This document shows positions 42,756 through 51,745 of a stretch of 64,000 bases of DNA, piece after piece. Both the position numbers and the translations under genes were made by a program. Source of the stretch: Streptomyces sp. NBC_00353. GTDB lineage: Bacteria; Actinomycetota; Actinomycetes; Streptomycetales; Streptomycetaceae. The DNA is taken from assembly GCF_036108815.1 (NCBI RefSeq), contig NZ_CP107985.1, positions 8,243,501 through 8,307,500 on the forward strand, written 5' to 3'. The notes beneath the pieces were generated by a model that did not search any database, was not told where the DNA came from, and saw only the letters and a list, made by a program, of their open reading frames with translations. The first letter of the stretch is position 1. Every line of letters begins with the position of its first letter.

Positions 42756-44333
42756 TTGAGACGCACAGCAGTGCTCGGCTCGGCCGGCACTCTGATCGCG
42801 GGCACGCTCATAGCGGGCGCGATAGCCGCACCGACGGCCACAGCCGACGGCCGCCACCACAGCGGTTCGGAGGCGCGCGGCGTCCAGATCGCCGCCGCAC
42901 GGGCGGCCCACACCGGCATCGACTGGAAGGACTGCCCGGCCGACTGGGCCCTGGCCACTCCGATTCAGTGCGGCTGGGTGACCGTACCGCTCGACTACGC
43001 CAAGCCCCACGGCAAGCAGATCAAGCTCGCCGTCGACCGGCACGTCAGCACCGGTACGAAGGCGGAGCGGCAGGGCGCGCTGCTCTACAACCCGGGCGGC
43101 CCCGGCGGCTCCGGGCTGCGGTTCCCCACCCGGATCACCAACAAGAACCCGCTGTGGACAAAGGCCGCGAAGGCGTACGACTTCGTCGGCTTCGACCCCC
43201 GCGGTGTCGGCCACTCGGCGCCGATCTCCTGCGTCGACCCGCAGGAGTTCGTGAAGGCCCCGAAGGTCGACCCGGTACCCGACAGCGAGGCGGACAAGCG
43301 CGCCCAGCGCAAGCTCGCCGCCGAGTACGCGGACGGCTGCGCCGAGCGCAGCGGCGACATGCTGCCCCACATGACGACGCCGAACACCGCACGTGACCTG
43401 GATGTCATCCGCGCCGCGCTCGGTGAGAAGAAGCTCAACTTCCTGGGCGTCTCCTACGGCACCTACCTGGGGGCGGTCTACGGCACGCTGTTCCCGGACC
43501 ACGTCCGGCGCATGATCGTCGACAGCGTGGTCAACCCGGCGAAGGACAACATCTGGTACGAGGCCAACCTCAACCAGGACATCGCCTTCCAGAAGCGCTG
43601 GGACGACTGGAAGGCATGGGTCGCCCAGAACGACGCGGCCTTCCACATCGGCACCACCCCTGCCCAGGTGGAGCAGGAGTGGCTGAAGCTGCGTGCCTCG
43701 GCCAAGAAGAACCCGATCGGCGGGGTCGTCGGACCCGCCGAGCTCATCGGATTCTTCCAGAACGCGCCGTACTACGACTCCACCTGGGCGCTCGTCGCCC
43801 GGACCTGGAGCAACTACCGGGCCGGCGACACCCAGGCGCTGGTCGACGCCGCGGGCCCCGACATGTCGGACCTCGCGGGGAACGCCTCCTCCGAGAACGG
43901 CAACGCCGTGTACACGGCCGTCGAGTGTGCGGACGCCAAGTGGCCCACCAGCTGGCAGAAGTGGGACCGCGACAACACCCGGCTGCACAAGGACTACCCG
44001 TTCATGACCTGGGCCAACGCCTGGATGAACCTGCCCTGTGCGACCTGGTCGGCCAAGCAGCAGACCCCGCTGGAGGTCAAGACCGGCAAGGGCCTGCCGC
44101 CCGTCCTGATCGTGCAGTCCACGCGTGACGCCGCCACCCCGTACGAGGGCGCCGTCGAGCTGCACAAGCGGTTCAAGGGTTCGCGTCTGATCACCGAGAA
44201 GGACGCCGGTTCGCACGGCGTCACGGGCCTGGTCAACCCCTGCATCAACGAGCGGGTGGACACCTACCTGCTCACCGGACAGACCGACGGGCAGGACGTG
44301 ACGTGCACCCCGCACGCCACGCCGAAGCCGTAG
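42756..44333 (+). CDS. Secreted tripeptidyl aminopeptidase (S33, TAP-like)
   Basis: A 525-residue exported alpha/beta-hydrolase. TTG 42756 is chosen because GGGGGAGG lies 7 bp upstream and the signal peptide RRTAVLGSAGTLIAGTLIAGAIAA follows at once. Catalytic elements: LLYNPGGPGGSG (oxyanion hole), VGFDPRGVGHS, nucleophile GVSYGTYLGA (Ser near residue 231), late Asp in VQSTRDAATPYEGA and His in DAGSHGV. The C-terminal TAP-like domain has a Cys pair. These enzymes release tripeptides from secreted proteins and process propeptides. The bidirectional terminator at 44350 follows. Confidence 0.93.
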   Translation: MRRTAVLGSAGTLIAGTLIAGAIAAPTATADGRHHSGSEARGVQIAAARAAHTGIDWKDCPADWALATPIQCGWVTVPLDYAKPHGKQIKLAVDRHVSTGTKAERQGALLYNPGGPGGSGLRFPTRITNKNPLWTKAAKAYDFVGFDPRGVGHSAPISCVDPQEFVKAPKVDPVPDSEADKRAQRKLAAEYADGCAERSGDMLPHMTTPNTARDLDVIRAALGEKKLNFLGVSYGTYLGAVYGTLFPDHVRRMIVDSVVNPAKDNIWYEANLNQDIAFQKRWDDWKAWVAQNDAAFHIGTTPAQVEQEWLKLRASAKKNPIGGVVGPAELIGFFQNAPYYDSTWALVARTWSNYRAGDTQALVDAAGPDMSDLAGNASSENGNAVYTAVECADAKWPTSWQKWDRDNTRLHKDYPFMTWANAWMNLPCATWSAKQQTPLEVKTGKGLPPVLIVQSTRDAATPYEGAVELHKRFKGSRLITEKDAGSHGVTGLVNPCINERVDTYLLTGQTDGQDVTCTPHATPKP

Positions 44334-44349
44334 TCGGCTGAGCGAGGGG

Positions 44350-44385
44350 GACGGGCGGCCGGAGGATCATCACCGGCCGCCCGTC
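44350..44385. terminator. Bidirectional hairpin terminator
   Basis: A perfect 13-bp stem (arms GACGGGCGGCCGG and CCGGCCGCCCGTC, 10-nt loop) stands between two convergent genes ending at 44333 and 44418, so it can serve both strands. Confidence 0.8.
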
Positions 44386-44417
44386 TCCCGTACGGGACCC
44401 GCTCGCCGACCCCGGCC

Positions 44418-45476
44418 CTACCGCGTCGGCCGTTCCCGGTCGTACCGCGCCAGCCAGGCGTCCTCCGCCTCATAGTCGAACAGGCCCTCGCCGTACGCCC
44501 GCAGCATCGCCGGGAAGGCGTCCCGCCAGTCCCGGCCGTCGAGCTGCCCGACGAGCCACTCGACGGTCTCCGGCAGCGACTCCACGTAGCCCGTCACCGG
44601 CCGGTAGCCGAGCTCCTTCCCGGCAGCCGTCATGTCGTACACGATGGGATGGGCACTGCTCCACGGCGTCTCGCCGACCTCCCCCACCGGCGGTGCCCCG
44701 TCCACCAGCACCGTCTCCGTCTCCCGGCCGAGCACCCCGTCGATGGCCGACGCGATCTCCACGATCGTGGGCGCATGCGGATCAGCCGCGTTGAGCACCC
44801 TCGACCCGGGCTGCCCGGCGGCGAGCCGGATCAGCTCGGCCACGTTGGACACGTGGACCGGATGGAAGCGGCTCGTGCCGTTGTACGCGAGCACCCGTCG
44901 TCCGCGCCCGTCCAGCAGCCGCTTCACGAAGTACAGCTCGCGCGGCGAGCGGCAGTGCGGGCCATGGATCGCACCGGCCCGCAGCAGCGTCACCGGCAGG
45001 GCGTCACCCGCCGCCAGCAGATCCCGCTCCAGCCGGATCTTCCTGGTCCCGTACGTTGCGTCCCCCGGCGCCACCGTGCGCTGTGTCTCCGGGATCGGCA
45101 CCGGGTACCGCGGGGCCCCGTCGGGCTCGCCCTGGGTGTCGAAGCTGCGGCCGCGATCGTCCTCGTACACCGCACCGCTGGAGATGACGACCGCCGAACC
45201 TATCCGGTCCGCGAGCCCGGTCAGCTGCCGGGCGTGCTGCTCGCCGTACGCCACCATGTCGACGAGCACGTCACAGCCGTCGCCCAGCGCCGCGGCGAGC
45301 GCCCCATCCTCGTCCCGGTCGAGGGTCGTCGTCCGTACGCCGTCGGCCCATTGCTCGTCCCGCCCGCCGCCGCGCGAGGCCGCCGTCACCTCCCATCCGT
45401 CCTCGACGAGCGCCCGCACCGCGGCCCGCCCGATCTGTCCCGTCGCTCCAAGAATCCATGCGTGCCCTTTGCCCAT
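44418..45476 (-). CDS. NAD(P)-dependent epimerase/reductase (extended SDR)
   Basis: A 352-residue Rossmann-fold protein. The dinucleotide-binding motif is WILGATGQIGRAAV (GxxGxxG). Further SDR features are DVLVDMVAYGEQHARQL, VVISSGAVYEDDRGRSF, a YGTRKIRLE segment where Tyr-x-x-x-Lys-like residues occur, and a C-terminal substrate domain (FHPVHVSNVAELIRLAAGQP). It resembles nucleotide-sugar epimerases or isoflavone-reductase-like proteins; the substrate is unknown. No operon partners are evident, although plsC follows upstream on the same strand. Confidence 0.85.
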   Translation of the reverse strand: MGKGHAWILGATGQIGRAAVRALVEDGWEVTAASRGGGRDEQWADGVRTTTLDRDEDGALAAALGDGCDVLVDMVAYGEQHARQLTGLADRIGSAVVISSGAVYEDDRGRSFDTQGEPDGAPRYPVPIPETQRTVAPGDATYGTRKIRLERDLLAAGDALPVTLLRAGAIHGPHCRSPRELYFVKRLLDGRGRRVLAYNGTSRFHPVHVSNVAELIRLAAGQPGSRVLNAADPHAPTIVEIASAIDGVLGRETETVLVDGAPPVGEVGETPWSSAHPIVYDMTAAGKELGYRPVTGYVESLPETVEWLVGQLDGRDWRDAFPAMLRAYGEGLFDYEAEDAWLARYDRERPTR

Positions 45477-45541
45477 GCGAGGAACGCTAGGCGGAGGCGG
45501 CCCCGTTGGGCCATGCGCGTTCGCCGATCGCGGATTCGCGG

Positions 45542-46252
45542 TCAGCGTCGCAGCCTCGGGAACTTCTTCGCCTGTTCCGCCTGCGCGGCCTTCACCTTGA
45601 CCGCGTACTCGTCGACGTACTCCTGACCGGAGAGCCCGAGGATCGCGTACATGATCTCGTCGGTGACTGCCCGGATCGCCGCCTTCTGATTCTCCATCCC
45701 GGCATAGCGGGAGAAGTCCATCGGCTCACCGAAGCGGATGGTGACCTGCTTGATCCGCGGGACGACCTTGCCGGGAGGCTGGATCTCGAACGTACCGACC
45801 ATCGCGCACGGCACCACCGGCACCTGCGCCTTGATCGCCATCACCGCGACACCGACCTTGCCCTTGTAGAGCCGCCCGTCGTGCGAACGGGTCCCCTCCG
45901 GATAGATCCCGAGCAGCTCGCCCTTGCTCAGCACCCCGAGCCCTTCACGGATCGCGGCCTGTCCCGCATCCTTGCCGGACCGGTCCACCGGGATCTGCCC
46001 GGCGCTGTGGAAGAACGCGGCGGTCAGCCGCCCCTTCAGCCCCGGACCGGTGAAGTACTCCGCCTTGGCGAGGAAGGTGATGCGCCGTTTGATGATCGCG
46101 GGCATCAGGAAATGATCGGAGAACGACAGATGGTTGCCGGCGACGATCGCCGCGCCCTCCTCCGGAATGTGCTCCAGTCCCTCGATCCTGGGCCGGAACA
46201 GCAACCGCAGCAACGGCCCCAGAATGACGTATTTGAGCACGTAGTAGAACAC
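45542..46252 (-). CDS. plsC: 1-acyl-sn-glycerol-3-phosphate acyltransferase
   Basis: A 236-residue membrane-associated acyltransferase making phosphatidic acid. Motif I NHLSFSDHFLMP (NHx4D) is catalytic, motif II is the FLAKAEYFTGPGLKG region with PVDRSG, motif III is YPEGTRSHDGRLY, and motif IV is VPVVPCAMVGTFE. The N-terminal helix FYYVLKYVILGPLLRLLF is a membrane anchor. GTG start with GGGAGAG upstream. Streptomyces carries several paralogues, so this one may be specialised. Confidence 0.93.
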   Translation of the reverse strand: MFYYVLKYVILGPLLRLLFRPRIEGLEHIPEEGAAIVAGNHLSFSDHFLMPAIIKRRITFLAKAEYFTGPGLKGRLTAAFFHSAGQIPVDRSGKDAGQAAIREGLGVLSKGELLGIYPEGTRSHDGRLYKGKVGVAVMAIKAQVPVVPCAMVGTFEIQPPGKVVPRIKQVTIRFGEPMDFSRYAGMENQKAAIRAVTDEIMYAILGLSGQEYVDEYAVKVKAAQAEQAKKFPRLRR

Positions 46253-46583
46253 GGTGGCTCTCCCATCCCTACAGGATCGGCTCCGGGGCAGCGTTCTGCC
46301 AGGTCACGGTATGAATCTACCGAGTGAATCGATTTCCATGCCTGTTCGACTGCCGTGGGGGCGACCGGACTCGGGCCGGCTCCGGGTCGGCTCACGTGAT
46401 GGCCCTTCAGATCAGGCCTCTGCGGCCTGGCGCACGCAGACTGCTGAGACGATCGATCGTAGCCCGATCAGTCGTGGAGGGTCTCGCCCGGAACTCATGC
46501 GGCCGGGCGCCCTGTCCGGGCAGCCCTTAGGGTCGGGGAGATGGGAGTGCGGGGATCGTCTGTACGTGAAGTCGGGGGCCGGG
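46253..46583. other. Gene-free spacer with candidate promoter for the SUKH-4 gene
   Basis: No ORF here has coding character. TAGGGT at 46528-46533 is a plausible -10 box for rightward transcription starting near 46541, just before the two possible SUKH start codons (GTG 46566, ATG 46584). The rest shows nothing I recognise. Confidence 0.4.
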
Positions 46584-47774
46584 ATGGGAAATGACGGGGC
46601 GGCGGTGTGCCGGCGACTGCGGGAGGCCGACCTGCCGGCAGGACTGATGCACACGGAGAGCCGGGAGTTCCTCGTGGTGCAAGGGTTGCCGGAGTCGGCG
46701 GCGTTCCTGGACTTCGCGGGGCTGGGGGCCGGCCCGCCGGCGACCCTGGACATCGGTGAGGGGGCGGTCGGTGCCGGCCCCCTGTTCGTCCTGGGGGAGA
46801 CGGAGTACTGCGGCAGCTGGGTGGTGCTGGACGGCGTGAGCGGGGAGGTCCACCTCGCCGGGCGGGGCGGCGGTGCGCTGCGGCGCGACCTGCTCGCCTC
46901 CGATCTGCCCGCCCTGGCCGGGCTGATCCGCGAGACGGAGGCGGTGGCCCTGGCCGCCGAGCAGCGGGACGCGGGTGACGGGCGCCGCGGTGCCGGGGTG
47001 GCCGCCGCCGTGATGGGCATCGCCGAGCGGCGGATGCGAGAGGTCGACCCCGGGTTGTTCCGCGCCGCTGCGGAGAACCCGCCCGCGCACTGGGACACCG
47101 CACTGCTGGTCGCCTCGCTGGCCTGGGGCGCGTTGCCCGGCACGGAAGCTGACGGTCTCGCCTACGAGTTCGGGGCCGACCTGGTCGAGGAGCTCGCCGC
47201 GCTGACCGATGAGGGGCTGGTACGCCGCTACCGGCCCGAGGAGTTGCCCGCCGCGCTGGTCCACGAGCCGACGAGGCGACTGCTGACGGACGTGGGGCTG
47301 CCGCTCGGTGGAGAGATGTTCGGGGTCGAGGAGGAGGCTCCCCTGGTCAGCATGGCGGAGGCACACCCGGACTGCTTCCAGGATGCCGACGAGGGGGAGG
47401 AGGAGCGCGGGTACCAGCGCGACTACCTCGCGATCGGCTGGTGGCCCCACGACCTTGCAGTCGCGCTGGACGGCTCGAGCGGCCGTCTGGAGCTGCCGAC
47501 CTGGTACGACGAGGGCCTGCCCGCCGCCTACCTCAACCGGGACCTGTCCGCGCTGCTGTACGCGCTCTGGGCGTACGAGCGGCTGCGCACCGAGTGGCGG
47601 CGCTGGGACAACGGGCGCAGGGCCACCGTCTGGTCGGTGTTCGACCCCCATGTGCTGCTGCTCAGCGTGGTCGACAGGTTGGTGGAGGCGGTCGACCCGG
47701 AGGCGTTCGCGACGCCTGCGCACTCCTGGCGAATGCTCGCCGAGGACGGGCACACCGGCGGTCTGCTGGCCTGA
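46584..47774 (+). CDS. Tandem SUKH-4-like immunity protein
   Basis: A 396-residue soluble acidic protein made of two related halves. Repeat 1 has LPAGLMHTESREFLVVQGLP, then FVLGETEYCGSWVVLDGVSGEVHLA and LLASDLPALAGLI. Repeat 2 has LPAALVHEPTRRLLTDVGLP, then YLAIGWWPHDLAVALDGSSGRLELP and YLNRDLSALLYALWAYERL. This pattern of an N-terminal LPxxLxH...GLP and a late NxDLSxLxxxL is that of SUKH-4 proteins, which neutralise polymorphic toxins or contact-dependent effectors. No toxin gene is adjacent. Start uncertain (GTG 46566 also possible). Confidence 0.72.
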   Translation: MGNDGAAVCRRLREADLPAGLMHTESREFLVVQGLPESAAFLDFAGLGAGPPATLDIGEGAVGAGPLFVLGETEYCGSWVVLDGVSGEVHLAGRGGGALRRDLLASDLPALAGLIRETEAVALAAEQRDAGDGRRGAGVAAAVMGIAERRMREVDPGLFRAAAENPPAHWDTALLVASLAWGALPGTEADGLAYEFGADLVEELAALTDEGLVRRYRPEELPAALVHEPTRRLLTDVGLPLGGEMFGVEEEAPLVSMAEAHPDCFQDADEGEEERGYQRDYLAIGWWPHDLAVALDGSSGRLELPTWYDEGLPAAYLNRDLSALLYALWAYERLRTEWRRWDNGRRATVWSVFDPHVLLLSVVDRLVEAVDPEAFATPAHSWRMLAEDGHTGGLLA

Positions 47775-47978
47775 GGCTCCCTCATGCCCTCCCGGCGGGC
47801 GACGAGAGACGGACGTGCTCGATCTGTTGCGCCGCGCCGGGTACCCCCGGGCGGTCGCCGCCTCCCCACTGCCGGAAAACCCGGTGCCCCGCCTGCACGG
47901 GGTTCACTACACTCGCCTCGAACCGCGCGCCACAACAACATTCCGGCGCGCGCCGTGACGAGTGAGGGGAGACCGGCC

Positions 47979-48095
47979 ATGCGTTACCGCATCGCTGTTG
48001 TTGTTCCCCCGTCACGGTACGAGGTGATCCTGGTGTCTTCGTGCGCCCGGTTCCGGCTGCGCGGCCGGAACCGGATGTCCGTGACGGACAACTGA
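47979..48095 (+). CDS. Putative 38-residue leader peptide
   Basis: ATG 47979 has GAGGGGAGA 8 bp upstream, a strong ribosome site for such a short ORF. The peptide begins [18 protein letters not shown] and ends [12 protein letters not shown]. It has a hydrophobic VVV followed by a Pro-Pro pair, a potential stalling site, and is Arg-rich in the second half. Its last third is encoded by an 11-bp hairpin, and its stop codon abuts the first arm of a second hairpin. The layout is that of a translated attenuator leader for the EF-G paralogue 146 bp downstream. Confidence 0.6.
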   Translation: MRYRIAVVVPPSRYEVILVSSCARFRLRGRNRMSVTDN

Positions 48096-48185
48096 CCCCT
48101 GATCGAACGGTGTTGAGCCGCCCGGCGGCCGACTTCCGGTGCGGTGCGCCGCATCAGGGGCTTCTGCGTGGCCTGACTGCAGGCC
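48047..48185 (+). promoter_or_regulatory. Attenuator-like hairpin array before the EF-G paralogue
   Basis: Three stems are visible. Stem 1: CCGGTTCCGGC (48047-48057) with GCCGGAACCGG (48064-48074), 11 bp, inside the leader ORF. Stem 2: CCCCTGAT (48096-48103), which starts at the base after the leader stop, with ATCAGGGG (48153-48160). Stem 3: GGCCTG (48170-48175) with CAGGCC (48180-48185), loop ACTG. The segment CCGGAAC of stem 1 could alternatively pair with GTTCCGG at 48212-48218, close to the EF-G ribosome site GAAAGG (48227-48232). Confidence 0.6.
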
Positions 48186-48241
48186 AGTTCGTCCGGAGAT
48201 CGCGCCGCCCCGTTCCGGATCACCCCGAAAGGCCATGGGCC

Positions 48242-50341
48242 GTGCGTACCGACCTGCACCGTCATCTCACCAGTCCGCTGACCGCCGTTCGCAATCTGGG
48301 CATCCTCGCCCACGTCGACGCCGGCAAGACCACCCTCACCGAACGGATCCTCTACCTCACCGGCGCCACCCACAAGCGAGGCGAGGTCCATGACGGGACG
48401 ACCGTCACCGACTTCGATCCCCAGGAACGCGATCGCGGGATCACCATCTTTGCCGCTGCGGTGAGCTGTGCCTGGGACGGCCACCGGATCAATCTGATCG
48501 ACACCCCCGGCCACGTGGACTTCTCCGACGAGGTGGAGCGTTCGCTACGGGTGCTCGACGGAGCGATCGCGGTGTTCGACGCTGTCGCAGGAGTCGAACC
48601 GCAGAGCGAGTCGGTGTGGCGGCAGGCCGATCGGCACGGGGTCCCACGGATCGCCTTCGTCAACAAGCTGGACCGTGCCGGTGCCGACCTCGACACGGCG
48701 GTTGCGTCGATACGGGACCGGTTGCACACGGTCCCGCTGGTGGTCCAGCTGCCGATCGGAAAGGAGGACGGGTTCACCGGGGTGGTGGATCTGCTCCGTA
48801 TGCGGGCGCTGGTCTGGCCCGACGACGGCGGTACGCCCGAGGAGGGCCGGGTGCCGGACGCCCTGCTGGAAGAAGCGCACCGACGCCGACGACTGCTGGA
48901 GGAGACGGTGGCGGAACTTCATCCGGTCGCTTTGGAGGAGTTCTGTGCGGGGTCGAAGGTCTCCGCACAGACGCTGGCCGCCGCGCTGCGCGACCTGACC
49001 CGGACCGGTGAGGGCGTGGTGGTGCTGTGCGGGACGGCCTACCGCAACCGCGGGATCGAGCCGCTGCTGGAGGCCGTCGTGGCCTATCTGCCCTCGCCGC
49101 TGGATGTGCCGGCAGTCCGCGGCACCCTGGACGGTGCGGTGCAGGAGCGGGTCGCCGATCCGGCGGCGCCCTTCGCCGCGCTGGTGTTCAAGGTGAGCTC
49201 GACCGCCACGGGGCGGCTGACCTATCTGAGGGTGTATTCGGGAACGATCGGGAAGGGAGACACGGTGCTGGACGTGGGCGCCCGGCGTAACGAGCGCGTC
49301 GGCCGGATCCTGCGGGTGCAGGCCGGGCGGCACTCGGACGTGGAACGGGCGGTGGCCGGGGACATCGTCGCGGTGGTCGGGCTCAAAGCTGCCCGCACCG
49401 GTGCCACCCTGTGCACACCCGCGGCACCACTGGTTCTCGAACCGCCTTCCGTGGCGGCTCCGGTCGTCTCCGTAGCGGTCGAGGCCCGCAGGAGCATCGA
49501 TGCCGGCCGCTTGGTGTCGGCGCTGGTGCGGCTGGTCGAGGAGGACCCTTCGCTGTCGGTCCGGACCGATCCCGAGACCGGCCAGACGGTGCTGTCAGGA
49601 ATGGGGGAACTGCATCTGGAGGTCGCGGTGGAGAAGATCCGTCGTGCTCACGGGCTGGACGTCGGTGTCGGCCGGCCGCAGGTGGCCTACCGGGAGACGG
49701 TCGCCCGAGGGGTGTCCGCACTGGTGTACCGGCACGTGAAGCAGGACGGGGGCGCCGGCCAGTTCGCTCACGTCGTACTCGACACGGAGCCGTTGGAAGC
49801 TTCCGGTGACAACGACACGGGCCGCGCGGTGGACTTCGTCTTCCGATCGACCGTCGTCGGTGGACGTGTGCCGCAGGAGTACGTCCGGGCGGTGGAGGCC
49901 GGCTGCAGGGACGCTCTGGCCGAGGGCCCCCTCGGCGGTCACCCGGTGACCGGACTGCGGGTCACGCTGACCGACGGAGCCACCCATTCCAAGGACTCCT
50001 CGGAGATGGCGTTCCGGACGGCCGGGCGGCTCGCGCTTCGGGAGGCACTGCGCAGCAGCGTGATGGTGCTGCTGGAACCGGTGGTGGAGGTCACGGTCAC
50101 CGTGCCCGGCGACGCCGTGGGCGGTGTGCTCGGTGACCTGGCGGCACGGCGCGGCCGGGTCTCGGGCTCGACCTCGCGGGCAGGTACGGCGGTGATCACG
50201 GCGACCGTGCCGCTGGCCGAGCTGTTCGGCTACGCGACCCGACTGCGCAGCCGGACCCAGGGCCGGGGAACGTTCACCACCCGCGCCACCGGTTACGCCC
50301 CGGCGCCGGGCGCGGTGCTCAACCGGACACCGCCCCGGTAG
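48242..50341 (+). CDS. Elongation factor G paralogue (EF-G2-like translational GTPase)
   Basis: A 699-residue, full-length EF-G. G1 is [12 protein letters not shown], switch I has [10 protein letters not shown]3 is DTPGHVDF, and G4 is NKLD. Domain II ([15 protein letters not shown]), domain III ([17 protein letters not shown]), domain IV ([10 protein letters not shown]) and domain V ([18 protein letters not shown]) are all in order. It is closer to EF-G than to TetM-type protection proteins, but diverged enough to be a second copy. GTG 48242 has GAAAGG 9 bp upstream. The preceding leader ORF and hairpins suggest that it is induced by translation stress. A perfect terminator hairpin follows. 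Confidence 0.92.
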   Translation: MRTDLHRHLTSPLTAVRNLGILAHVDAGKTTLTERILYLTGATHKRGEVHDGTTVTDFDPQERDRGITIFAAAVSCAWDGHRINLIDTPGHVDFSDEVERSLRVLDGAIAVFDAVAGVEPQSESVWRQADRHGVPRIAFVNKLDRAGADLDTAVASIRDRLHTVPLVVQLPIGKEDGFTGVVDLLRMRALVWPDDGGTPEEGRVPDALLEEAHRRRRLLEETVAELHPVALEEFCAGSKVSAQTLAAALRDLTRTGEGVVVLCGTAYRNRGIEPLLEAVVAYLPSPLDVPAVRGTLDGAVQERVADPAAPFAALVFKVSSTATGRLTYLRVYSGTIGKGDTVLDVGARRNERVGRILRVQAGRHSDVERAVAGDIVAVVGLKAARTGATLCTPAAPLVLEPPSVAAPVVSVAVEARRSIDAGRLVSALVRLVEEDPSLSVRTDPETGQTVLSGMGELHLEVAVEKIRRAHGLDVGVGRPQVAYRETVARGVSALVYRHVKQDGGAGQFAHVVLDTEPLEASGDNDTGRAVDFVFRSTVVGGRVPQEYVRAVEAGCRDALAEGPLGGHPVTGLRVTLTDGATHSKDSSEMAFRTAGRLALREALRSSVMVLLEPVVEVTVTVPGDAVGGVLGDLAARRGRVSGSTSRAGTAVITATVPLAELFGYATRLRSRTQGRGTFTTRATGYAPAPGAVLNRTPPR

Positions 50342-50350
50342 CCCCCGAGG

Positions 50351-50382
50351 ATGGCCCCTGCCCGCACGCGGGCAGGGGCCAT
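50351..50382 (+). terminator. Hairpin terminator after the EF-G paralogue
   Basis: ATGGCCCCTGCCCG and CGGGCAGGGGCCAT form a perfect 14-bp stem with loop CACG, 9 bp after the stop codon. Confidence 0.85.
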
Positions 50383-50458
50383 CACCACAGTCCGGAGTTC
50401 GGTCCCGGCCGCAGCTGCGCCGGGAGCCCGTCCGGTGTACCCGAAAGGGCGTATCCGT

Positions 50459-50617
50459 TCAGGTGTCGCGCGTGGCGGCCATCCCCAGGGTGATCAGCCC
50501 GAGCACCACCCAGCCGAACCAGAGCCAGCCGTTGCTCCCCAGCGCCACTGTGTAGGCGGTGACCGCCACCAGGGCCCCGACGGTGAGCATCCCCATCGTC
50601 TTCGTGGAACCGGACAT
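50459..50617 (-). CDS. Very small membrane protein (52 aa)
   Basis: ATG 50617 with an excellent GGAGGG upstream encodes a 52-residue protein with two hydrophobic helices, MLTVGALVAVTAYTVALG and WLWFGWVVLGLITLGMAA, joined by the short turn SNG. I recognise no named family. It lies 66 bp downstream of the ctaG-like gene on the same strand and may be cotranscribed, so a role as a small subunit or assembly helper for a membrane complex is possible. Earlier gene finders could easily miss it. Confidence 0.75.
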   Translation of the reverse strand: MSGSTKTMGMLTVGALVAVTAYTVALGSNGWLWFGWVVLGLITLGMAATRDT

Positions 50618-50683
50618 GCGCGCACCCTCCTTGTCGGCCGCGCGGCCGTGGACCCCATCGTCACCCGGAAGGTGCGTCCACCG

Positions 50684-51634
50684 CTACTGTCCGCGCGCCT
50701 GCAACGAGGCGAGGTAGGCGTTGTACGCCTTCAGCTCCTGGTCGCCGTCCCGGTCGGCGGCGCGGTCCGCGCGCCTCGCCGTCCGCTGTTCGGACCGGTA
50801 CCACTGGAAGACCAGCGCGATCAGCACCAGCACCGAAGGGATCTCACTGAACGCCCAGGCGATGCCGCCCGCCCAGTTCTGGTCGCTCAGCGCGTCGATG
50901 CCGAGCGAGGCCGGCGGATGCTTGTACGTCTCCACCATCGGCGAGGTCGCCATCATCAGCGCGATGCCGAAGAACGCGTGGAACGGCATTCCCGCGAACA
51001 GCTCCAGCATCCGTATCACATAGCCGGGCCGGTGCGGCCCCGGGTCGACGCCCATGATCGGCCAGAAGAAGACCAGGCCGACCGCGAGGAAGTGCACCAT
51101 CATCGCGAGGTGCCCGGTCTTCGAACCCATCAGGAAGTCGAACAGCGGGGTGAAGTAGAGCGCGTACAGGCTGGCGATGAAGAGCGGGATGGTGAACACC
51201 GGATGCGTGATGATCTTCATGTACGGGCTGTGCAGCAGCATGAGCAGCAGCTCGCGCGGGCCCTTCCGGCCGCGGCCCGCGACGGGCAGCGCACGCAGCG
51301 CCAGTGTCACCGGGGCGCCCAGCAGCAACAGGATCGGCGACAGCATGCTGATCACCATGTGCTGCACCATGTGCACGCTGAACATGACCATGCCGTAGTC
51401 GTTGAGCCTGGTGCACATGACCAGGGCGATGGTCAGCACGCCGATGACGAAGAAGACCATCCGGCCGACCGGCCAGCTGTCGCCGCGTCTGCGCAGCCGC
51501 AGCACGCCGTACCCGTACAGGCCGAGCGCCAGGACGCAGCCGATCAGGAAGAACGGGTCCGCGGAGAATGGGAGCCCACGTCCCAGCGTGAACGGCGGCA
51601 GATCCATGTTCATGCCGTGCCCGCTGTGATCCAT
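50684..51634 (-). CDS. ctaG: CtaG-family (caa3-type) cytochrome oxidase assembly membrane protein
   Basis: A 316-residue protein with about seven or eight helices. The N-terminus MDHSGHGMNMDLPPF is His/Met-rich, suggesting copper binding on the outside. Conserved CtaG_Caa3 features follow: MFSVHMVQHMVISMLSPILLLLGAP, HPVFTIPLFIASLYALYFTP and MVHFLAVGLVFFWPIMGVDP, with membrane-embedded His residues. The family supports copper delivery or assembly of cytochrome c oxidase. The cytoplasmic tail is charged (RRADRAADRDGDQELKAY). Confidence 0.9.
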   Translation of the reverse strand: MDHSGHGMNMDLPPFTLGRGLPFSADPFFLIGCVLALGLYGYGVLRLRRRGDSWPVGRMVFFVIGVLTIALVMCTRLNDYGMVMFSVHMVQHMVISMLSPILLLLGAPVTLALRALPVAGRGRKGPRELLLMLLHSPYMKIITHPVFTIPLFIASLYALYFTPLFDFLMGSKTGHLAMMVHFLAVGLVFFWPIMGVDPGPHRPGYVIRMLELFAGMPFHAFFGIALMMATSPMVETYKHPPASLGIDALSDQNWAGGIAWAFSEIPSVLVLIALVFQWYRSEQRTARRADRAADRDGDQELKAYNAYLASLQARGQ

Positions 51635-51692
51635 CTGTTCACTCCCGCTGGGGACGTCCCCGTTTCGTGCCGGTTGTCCCGACCAGAGTAGA

Positions 51693-51726
51693 ACTGCCCC
51701 CGGCCGCAGCTGCGGCCGGGGGCAGT
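51693..51726 (-). terminator. 34-bp perfect palindrome, terminator of pfkA
   Basis: The arm ACTGCCCCCGGCCGCAG is followed immediately by its exact complement, giving a 34-bp palindrome 19 bp beyond the pfkA stop and also 58 bp upstream of the ctaG start. Confidence 0.82.
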
Positions 51727-51745
51727 CGTCAGGATCCGGTGTTGC

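Noticed and set aside
47775..47978. Possible gene remnant reading VLDLLRRAGYPRAVAASPL
   Set aside because: It is protein-like for about 25 residues but has no ribosome site, no recognised family and overlaps the out-of-frame end of the SUKH-4 gene.
48242..50341. Tetracycline-resistance ribosomal protection protein (TetM/OtrA type)
   Set aside because: Domain motifs and length fit EF-G more closely; the leader alone does not establish a resistance role.
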